Positions 63,032 through 64,000 of a stretch of DNA of 64,000 nt are shown here, piece by piece. Origin of the DNA: Hydrogenophaga sp. (lineage in GTDB: Bacteria > Pseudomonadota > Gammaproteobacteria > Burkholderiales > Burkholderiaceae_C); assembly GCF_025699295.1 (NCBI RefSeq), contig NZ_JAILWB010000010.1, positions 124,001-188,000 of the forward strand, read 5' to 3'. How positions within the stretch are numbered: the first letter of the stretch is position 1; each line of letters opens with the position of its first letter. Position numbers and translations under genes: made by a program. The notes under the pieces were generated by a model. The model worked only from the letters and a program-made list of their open reading frames with translations, ran no database searches and had not been told where the DNA came from.

Positions 63032-63811
63032 ATGAACCTCACCCAACACCCCGAACTGCTGGACAAACTCGCTGCCGCCCACGCCCTGGGCACTCTGCGC
63101 GGTGGTGCGCGCCGTCGCTTCGAGGCCATGGCGCGCGAACAGACACCAGTGCGCGCCGCCGCGCTCGTGTGGCAAAGCCGCGTGGCCAGCATGAATGAGC
63201 TGCAGCTCCCGAGCGAGCCCGCACCTGCCGTGTGGACGCGCATCGAGAACCTCGTGCGCGCCGACCGGGAGCAGCACGCCATGGCCGCCGCGCGCGTGGC
63301 CCCCGTGAAATCGCAGACCGGTGGCTGGCTTCGCAGCCTCGCCTTGTGGCGCGGCACCACCGCTGCCGGCGCTCTGGCCACCGTGCTGGCGGTGGTCACC
63401 GCCGTGGGTCTGCGCGACGACCTGGGCACGCAGATCGGCGAACTGCAGGCAAAACTGGAGGCAACGCCCGCCATCGAGTACGTGGCCGTGCTCAACGACG
63501 ACCAGGCCAGCGCCTCCATGCTGGTGACCTTCGATCCCAAGAGCAAGAAGCTGACGCTGCAACGCGTGGGCGGCTTCCAGGAAGCGGGCGACAAATCGCT
63601 GCAACTCTGGGCGCTGCCACCCACGGGCGGGCCGCGCTCACTCGGTGTGCTGGGTCAGGACCGCCTGCTGCAGCTGACGGCGGGCGAAGCCGATGTGCGC
63701 GAGGTGCCGGCGCTGGCGATCAGCCTGGAACCCAAGGGCGGCGTGCCCAGCGAACGCGGCCCGACCGGGCCGGTGCTGTTCAAGGGCGCACTGATCCAGA
63801 AGATGCTGTAA
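63032..63811 (+). CDS. RskA-type anti-sigma factor
   Basis: A membrane-bound anti-sigma factor of 259 residues. The cytoplasmic N-terminus (about 1-90, LLDKLAAAHALGTLRGGARR) resembles the sigma-binding domain. A single membrane segment lies at about 108-127 (TTAAGALATVLAVVTAVGL). The periplasmic part is the RskA domain (YVAVLNDDQASASMLVTFD, LQLWALPPTGGPRSLGV). It should hold the preceding sigma factor inactive until a periplasmic signal leads to proteolysis. Conserved order and 10-base spacing support the pairing. What it senses is unknown, but the exported globin and cupredoxin genes upstream are suggestive. Confidence 0.9.
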   Translation: MNLTQHPELLDKLAAAHALGTLRGGARRRFEAMAREQTPVRAAALVWQSRVASMNELQLPSEPAPAVWTRIENLVRADREQHAMAAARVAPVKSQTGGWLRSLALWRGTTAAGALATVLAVVTAVGLRDDLGTQIGELQAKLEATPAIEYVAVLNDDQASASMLVTFDPKSKKLTLQRVGGFQEAGDKSLQLWALPPTGGPRSLGVLGQDRLLQLTAGEADVREVPALAISLEPKGGVPSERGPTGPVLFKGALIQKML

Positions 63812-63829
63812 CCCACGCGCGCGGTACGG

Positions 63830-64000
63830 CTACTGCCGCGCGGTGCGCACGTTGGCCGGTGGTGGCTGCGGGTGGCTGCTGCGCCAGGGGTTGATGTCCA
63901 GCCCGCCGCGGCGCGTATAGCGCGCGTAGACCGAGAGCTTGGCGGGTTTGCAGCGCTGCCAGATGTCCATGTAGATGCGCTCGACGCACTGCTCGTGGAA
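63830..64000 (-). CDS. queF: NADPH-dependent 7-cyano-7-deazaguanine reductase, C-terminal end only
   Basis: QueF reduces preQ0 to preQ1 in queuosine synthesis for tRNA. Only the last 56 residues lie inside the window, reading from the right edge to a TAG at 63830-63832. They contain [28 protein letters not shown] and LDINPWRSS, the highly conserved QueF end. It converges on the anti-sigma gene with only 18 bases between the stops. The start codon and catalytic cysteine lie beyond 64000. Confidence 0.93.
   Translation of the reverse strand, partial: FHEQCVERIYMDIWQRCKPAKLSVYARYTRRGGLDINPWRSSHPQPPPANVRTARQ

Overview
The window is a chromosomal stretch of a high-G+C betaproteobacterium. Gene content and order (rarA-lolA-ftsK-Crp/Fnr regulator-trxB, a Bug/TctC-type receptor, a liv branched-chain amino acid operon, the DUF4124, DUF3034 and SIMPL families) point to Burkholderiales, most likely Comamonadaceae. 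Hydrogenophaga or a near relative is my best guess, from the style of the proteins and intergenic repeats. Coding is dense, no gap between genes exceeds 300 bases, and I see no rRNA, tRNA, CRISPR array, prophage or insertion sequence. Most of it is ordinary housekeeping sequence. The unusual signals are in the repeats, a few leaders and two or three odd gene sets.

Layout. 1-5.2 kb: lysS (cut by the left edge) and the livHMGF transporter, all on the minus strand. 5.2-10.4 kb: rarA, lolA, ftsK and a Crp-type regulator (minus), facing trxB. 10.5-12.1 kb: trxB and rpmB-rpmG, ended by a strong bidirectional terminator. 12.2-17.9 kb: desaturase, RsmB-type rRNA methyltransferase, prfC, purN, yceH. 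18-22.3 kb: a pair of acyl-CoA dehydrogenases, a lipoprotein hydrolase and an HNH protein. 22.5-30.1 kb: ribF-ileS-lspA, a Na/Pi symporter and a class V aminotransferase. 30.3-38.9 kb: quinone reductase, two EamA exporters around an atypical SDR, tctBA without tctC, a lone GspE/PilB ATPase and a spermidine-synthase-like protein. 39.1-46 kb: a hypoxanthine-DNA-glycosylase-type protein, tatD, a META lipoprotein, lolCD, a PGM-like protein and recJ. 46-49.5 kb: a LytTR two-component pair and argH. 49.5-57.3 kb: a LysR/enolase-superfamily/Bug-receptor/FMN-dehydrogenase catabolic cluster, a SIMPL protein, dinB and a dienoyl-CoA-isomerase-like protein. 57.3-60 kb: an Lrp regulator facing ornithine cyclodeaminase and a histone-deacetylase-like hydrolase. 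60.2-63.8 kb: DUF3034 protein, exported truncated globin, exported cupredoxin, ECF sigma factor and anti-sigma factor. The end of queF lies at the right edge.

Most notable observations. (1) A three-copy intergenic element (30114-30211, 45789-45890, 45930-46033) has a conserved core flanked by long arms that are self-complementary within each copy but unrelated between copies; all copies lie between convergent genes. (2) ileS carries a patch of about 330 bases with much lower G+C and foreign codon use before its zinc finger, which suggests intragenic recombination. (3) A dispersed REP-like palindrome sits inside the 5' end of lolD and is apparently translated. (4) The DUF3034-globin-cupredoxin-sigma/anti-sigma cluster looks like one exported redox or gas-responsive unit. 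(5) Several genes have a -10-like hexamer 6-8 bases before the start codon (possible leaderless mRNAs), and lysS and livH have terminator-like hairpins inside their leaders.
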